From Planctomycetota bacterium (GTDB lineage Bacteria > Planctomycetota > DG-23 > SLPQ01), in NCBI GenBank assembly GCA_021160625.1, contig JAGHCE010000203.1, positions 1-8,083 on the forward strand: a stretch of 8,083 nt of DNA, read 5' to 3'. A program made the translations under genes and the position numbers. Within the stretch, counting starts at the first letter, position 1; each line of letters starts with the position of its first letter. Under the pieces are notes generated by a model. That model saw only the letters and a program-made list of their open reading frames with translations, did not search any database and was not told the DNA's origin. Shown here piece by piece: positions 6,072 to 8,083 of this stretch.

Positions 6072-8083
6072 GACCGGGCCCCTCGCGCACTGCGCCCTGG
6101 GGTGGTTTCGTCCGCAGCTGGTTTGTCGGGCGAAAGGGGCTTGACTGCAAAAGCGAGCAGCTTGTTCGCAAAGAAGATCTTCGCCGCCGGGTAGAGCGCC
6201 CGGACCACCGTACAGAAAAGGGCATTGCCGGCGTACTTGCCGTAGTGGTGTTTGAGCTTGGCCATAAGGAAGCGCCTGGGCGTAGCCGTATGCGTCATCT
6301 CTTTGACTTTGAGACCGCCTGCAGTCGCAAAGTCCGAGAGGGCCCGTGCGGAAAGGTACGAGAAATGCGGCAGGTAGTAGAAATACTTGACGAGCCCCGC
6401 AAAGCGCCCCGACACCCTCGCCGCGGCGCGCGCCACAACGCGCAGGCTCGACCCGCCATCGGGCGTCAGCACCACGAGGACCCCTCCGGGCGCAAGGCAC
6501 CCGGCGGCCTTCGCGATCACCGCCTTGGGGTTTCGCGTGTGCTCGACCAGGTCGAGAAGCGTCACGCAATCGTAGCGCCTGGAAGGCTCGAACGCCTCGA
6601 ACGTGGAGTTGAAGACCTCCTCCACGCCTTTGCCGGGCAAGGCCGCCGTGGCCTCGCGCGAAGGCTCGACAACCGAGACGCGCCAGCCGCGCTCCATCGC
6701 CGAGAGCGCGAATTCCCCCCTTCCCGCGCCGATGTCGAGGAGGCTGCCGCCACACCCCAAAACCGCAACCCTCTCCAGAATCGCGCCGAAGAACTGTGCC
6801 CTTTCGGCGGCCACCGACTCGTCCTCGTAGATGGCGCTCTGGCCGGGCGTGGCCCAGTAGTCGTCCTTGCCGTCGCCCTCGAAAAAGTCCACACCGCAGC
6901 GGCTGCACCTGTAGACGGCCAGATTCGAAGGCAGCAGCCCTGACTTTACGAGAACGCTTGCAGCCAGTCCGCATGAGGGGCATAGTACTTGTGACGCGGC
7001 ACCCGCCGAGGTGGGCTCAGCGGCACCTGCCATTTCCTGTGTTAGCTGAGGGCTTTCGGCGGTCGCAGTGACGGCGGCGGGCGCGGCGGGCCCGGCGTGC
7101 CGTCCGGACAACCCTCTCTCGCTGATGACTTTTCGGTAGATGTCGATGTATGAATCCGCCGCCCGCTCTATGGAGTACTCGCGGCGCGCTCTGCGCTGTC
7201 CAGCCGCCGCGAGCGCTCTCGCCCAGCCCCTCTCGGCAAGCATACGTGAAACAGCGGCGGCAAGCGCCCCCGGCGAGCCACGTTTGACGAGGCAGGCTTC
7301 CCGGCCGTCTTTCACCACGCCGGAAAGCGCCGGCAGGTTCGTCGCCACTATGGGGCGTCCGGCGTGAAGGGCTTCCAGAAGCACCAACGGCAGTCCCTCG
7401 CGCAGGCTCGGCATAACGAAAATGTCACACGCGGCGACCAGGTCGCGCGCGTCGTCACGCTCACCCGTCAGAAACACCCTGCCGGCAAGGCCCTTTCGGT
7501 CAATGGCCGTTTCGAGGCGGCGGCGTTCGGGGCCGTCGCCGATTATCTCCAGGCGAAACCGCTCTCCCCTGGCGGCAAGTATCCCGGCCGCCTCCACGAG
7601 AACGTCAAAGCCCTTCTGCGGCACAAGCCTGCCGCAGGCCCGGATGGTGGCCAGAGGATTTTGAAGCGGCGGCTGCCCTTCCCGCCCGTTCCAGTCGACG
7701 GCGTTCGGGATGACCAGGAGGCGCGTCGCCCGAATCCCCTCAGACAAGTAGTACCGCCCCACCTCGTTGCCGACGGCCACGTAGCGGTCGGCGGCGCCCG
7801 AAAGGAGCCGGTCGGCCGTGCGGTGCAGGCTGCTGCGCCAGGTGTCCACGTTGTGAAGCGTGGCGACAAGGCCCCAGGGGCGCGTGCCCAGGCCGGCTAC
7901 GCGCGTCCAGAAGTTCGCGGTAAAAAGATGCGTGTGGACGATGTCGGGCGAGAGATCCCCGATCAGCCTGCGCAGCCTTGAGACGCAGGAGATGTCCACC
8001 CCGGGTCGCTTGTCGAGACACCCCGCGTAGAGCCCCTCGGCCTCGAGCTGCGCAGCCCACCCCCCCGGCCTCGACAGGCAAAC
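6068..8083 (-). CDS. Fused GT4 glycosyltransferase and zinc-ribbon SAM-dependent methyltransferase (partial, N-terminus off the right edge)
   Basis: At least 671 residues in one uninterrupted frame; numbering is from the first visible codon. The GT4 half (to about 323) shows PDIVHTH (46-52), VIPNAVD (124-130), GRLVPQKGFD (151-160), IIGDGPE (180-186) and REGLPLVLLEAL (228-239) with the E-x7-E pattern. The frame continues upstream of GTG 7999 with typical GT4 sequence, so the true start lies outside the window and about 45-60 residues are missing. A linker of about 40 residues rich in Ala, Pro and Thr follows. The second half starts with CPSC (368-371) and CSRC (393-396), a likely zinc ribbon, then the SAM-binding DIGAGRGEF (450-458), a DLVEH motif and a HFSYLS stretch, as in Methyltransf_23/11-type enzymes. 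It would add a sugar to a lipid-linked glycan and methylate a sugar or end group. Its stop overlaps the next gene by 4 bp. Both families are secure; that the fusion is physiological is likely but unproven. Confidence 0.9.
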   Translation of the reverse strand, partial: VCLSRPGGWAAQLEAEGLYAGCLDKRPGVDISCVSRLRRLIGDLSPDIVHTHLFTANFWTRVAGLGTRPWGLVATLHNVDTWRSSLHRTADRLLSGAADRYVAVGNEVGRYYLSEGIRATRLLVIPNAVDWNGREGQPPLQNPLATIRACGRLVPQKGFDVLVEAAGILAARGERFRLEIIGDGPERRRLETAIDRKGLAGRVFLTGERDDARDLVAACDIFVMPSLREGLPLVLLEALHAGRPIVATNLPALSGVVKDGREACLVKRGSPGALAAAVSRMLAERGWARALAAAGQRRARREYSIERAADSYIDIYRKVISERGLSGRHAGPAAPAAVTATAESPQLTQEMAGAAEPTSAGAASQVLCPSCGLAASVLVKSGLLPSNLAVYRCSRCGVDFFEGDGKDDYWATPGQSAIYEDESVAAERAQFFGAILERVAVLGCGGSLLDIGAGRGEFALSAMERGWRVSVVEPSREATAALPGKGVEEVFNSTFEAFEPSRRYDCVTLLDLVEHTRNPKAVIAKAAGCLAPGGVLVVLTPDGGSSLRVVARAAARVSGRFAGLVKYFYYLPHFSYLSARALSDFATAGGLKVKEMTHTATPRRFLMAKLKHHYGKYAGNALFCTVVRALYPAAKIFFANKLLAFAVKPLSPDKPAADETTPGRSARGARS
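6079..6084 (-). promoter_or_regulatory. Ribosome binding site for the GT39-like GTG start
   Basis: GAGGGG on the minus strand ends 7 bases before GTG 6071. It lies within the last codons of the upstream gene and settles the start at the GTGA overlap rather than at an upstream codon of the long open frame. Confidence 0.6.

Noticed and set aside
6072..6983. A 304-codon N-terminal extension of the GT39-like protein
   Set aside because: This stretch lies in another frame inside the methyltransferase, is Arg/Gly-rich and not protein-like, and the natural start is the GTG at 6071 with its own ribosome binding site.
7997..7999. GTG at 7999 as the start of the GT4-methyltransferase gene
   Set aside because: The same frame continues to the window edge with 28 further residues that read as normal GT4 sequence (for example WAAQLEAEGL), so this is an internal valine.

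Overview
The window is GC-rich bacterial DNA. It carries six protein-coding genes, all on the minus strand, so biological order runs from high to low coordinates. No rRNA, tRNA, insertion sequence, CRISPR array or phage gene was seen. The gene content is that of a cell-surface polysaccharide or glycoconjugate locus. The host cannot be named. High GC, heavy use of GTG starts, and short GC-rich hairpin repeats between genes would fit an uncultured, Planctomycetota-like or similar bacterium, but this is a weak inference.

Layout in the direction of transcription: (1) 8083-6068, a glycosyltransferase (GT4 fold) fused in one reading frame to a zinc-ribbon SAM-dependent methyltransferase; its N-terminus lies outside the window. 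(2) 6071-4464, a multi-pass membrane glycosyltransferase of the GT39/ArnT-like type. (3) 4463-3711, a NodB-type polysaccharide deacetylase. (4) 3674-2223, a polyprenyl-phosphate sugar-1-phosphate transferase that would start a lipid-linked glycan. (5) 2233-1145, a processive-type GT2 glycosyltransferase with membrane segments. (6) After a 251-bp gap, 893-1, a class I mannose-6-phosphate isomerase (manA) whose C-terminus runs off the left edge.

Genes 1 to 5 are packed with a GTGA overlap, a direct TAG-ATG abutment, a 36-bp gap and an 11-bp overlap, so they look like one translationally coupled operon. The gap before manA holds a chain of short hairpins, a 23-bp imperfect direct repeat and a possible promoter for manA.

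Read together, manA would supply mannose-6-phosphate (and hence GDP-mannose). The initiating transferase would load the first sugar phosphate onto a polyprenyl carrier. The GT4 and GT2 enzymes would extend the chain on the cytoplasmic side, the methyltransferase could modify a sugar, the GT39-like enzyme would use a lipid-linked sugar at the outer face of the membrane, and the deacetylase would remove N- or O-acetyl groups. No flippase or polymerase is visible, so the full locus probably extends past the right edge. Nothing here is convincingly a new system; the most unusual points are the glycosyltransferase-methyltransferase fusion and the hairpin/repeat block before manA.
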